A DNA stretch of 64,000 nt from UBA6059 sp965227155 (GTDB lineage Bacteria > Bacteroidota > Bacteroidia > Cytophagales > Cyclobacteriaceae). Below the pieces are notes generated by a model. It was not told the DNA's origin, did not search any database, and saw nothing but the letters and a program-made list of their open reading frames with translations. The stretch is from contig OZ245731.1 in the NCBI GenBank assembly GCA_965227155.1, positions 1,364,001 through 1,428,000 on the forward strand. Reading direction: 5' to 3'. Shown one piece after another: positions 63,851 to 64,000 of this stretch (the first letter of the stretch is position 1; each line of letters opens with the position of its first letter). A program made the position numbers and the translations under genes.

Positions 63851-64000
63851 ATGTCAAAGGTTTGTCAAATAACCGGTAAAAGACCTCAGGTAGGAAATAA
63901 CGTATCGCACTCTAACAACAAGACTAAGCGTAAGTTCTATCCTAATCTTCATAAGAAGAAGTTTTACTTGCCCGAGGAAGATAAGTGGATCACCCTAAAA
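63851..64000 (+). CDS. rpmB: 50S ribosomal protein L28 (partial)
   Basis: The frame starts MSKVCQITGKRPQVGNNVSH and shows the basic motif NKTKRKFYPN of ribosomal protein L28; it runs off the window after 50 residues (of ~80). rpmB is usually followed by rpmG, which would lie just outside. Confidence 0.95.
   Translation, partial: MSKVCQITGKRPQVGNNVSHSNNKTKRKFYPNLHKKKFYLPEEDKWITLK

Overview
The window is a typical chromosomal segment of a Bacteroidota bacterium, most likely of the order Cytophagales. The signs are a long-form NusB, DUF4293, YbbR, DUF6134 and DUF5522 proteins, a CarbopepD_reg-type TonB-dependent receptor beside a lipoprotein with an acidic run after its cysteine, TPR-linked sensor kinases, AT-rich leaders without Shine-Dalgarno sites, and promoters of the Bacteroidota form TTTG-N19-TAnnTTTG. 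The genus cannot be named from the sequence alone. There are about 60 protein genes, three tRNA genes and no rRNA, prophage, CRISPR array or intact insertion sequence.

Layout. 1-3.1 kb: envelope genes (a WecA-like sugar-phosphate transferase and an Omp85-type barrel). 3.1-6.4 kb: hemW, a small unknown gene and a LytS/LytTR two-component pair. 6.4-6.8 kb: a gene-free stretch with a candidate small RNA. 6.8-13.1 kb: a LOG protein, lytic transglycosylase and uvrA operon, then an SDR epimerase and a secreted protein. 13.1-18.1 kb: a TonB-dependent receptor and a large surface lipoprotein, each with its own signals. 18.2-25.4 kb: an orphan MoxR ATPase, a hydrolase-OsmC fusion, two membrane or secreted proteins and an M16 protease. 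25.4-28.1 kb: an accessory pocket with a DUF4143 ATPase behind a 22-bp tandem repeat, then a TPR protein and a lipoprotein. 28.4-28.6 kb: tRNA-Leu and tRNA-Gly. 28.7-34.4 kb: lipB, manA, yraN, htpG and others. 34.5-39.4 kb: truA and two half ABC exporters facing each other. 39.5-44.9 kb: leucine-type dehydrogenase, nusB, yajC, ybbR and coaE. 45.0-46.6 kb: tRNA-His followed by an AT-rich insert carrying an AbiH defence gene. 46.6-64 kb: housekeeping genes (pyrC, DEAD-box helicase, gcvP, rmuC, hemB, rocD) with a second two-component pair, ending inside rpmB.

The most interesting structures are: (1) four copies of a 16-nt core at an exact 22-bp period plus an inverted copy that touches the start codon of the DUF4143 ATPase; (2) tRNA-His with two acceptor mismatches, followed 120 bp later by a repeat of its 3' part that carries the sequence able to repair those mismatches, next to an abortive-infection gene; (3) an orphan promoter-terminator pair in the gap at 6.7 kb; (4) the convergent MdlA/MdlB-like transporter halves with complementary degenerate ATPase motifs. 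Several starts are shifted from the longest reading frame, in some cases because a promoter -7 box covers the longer start.
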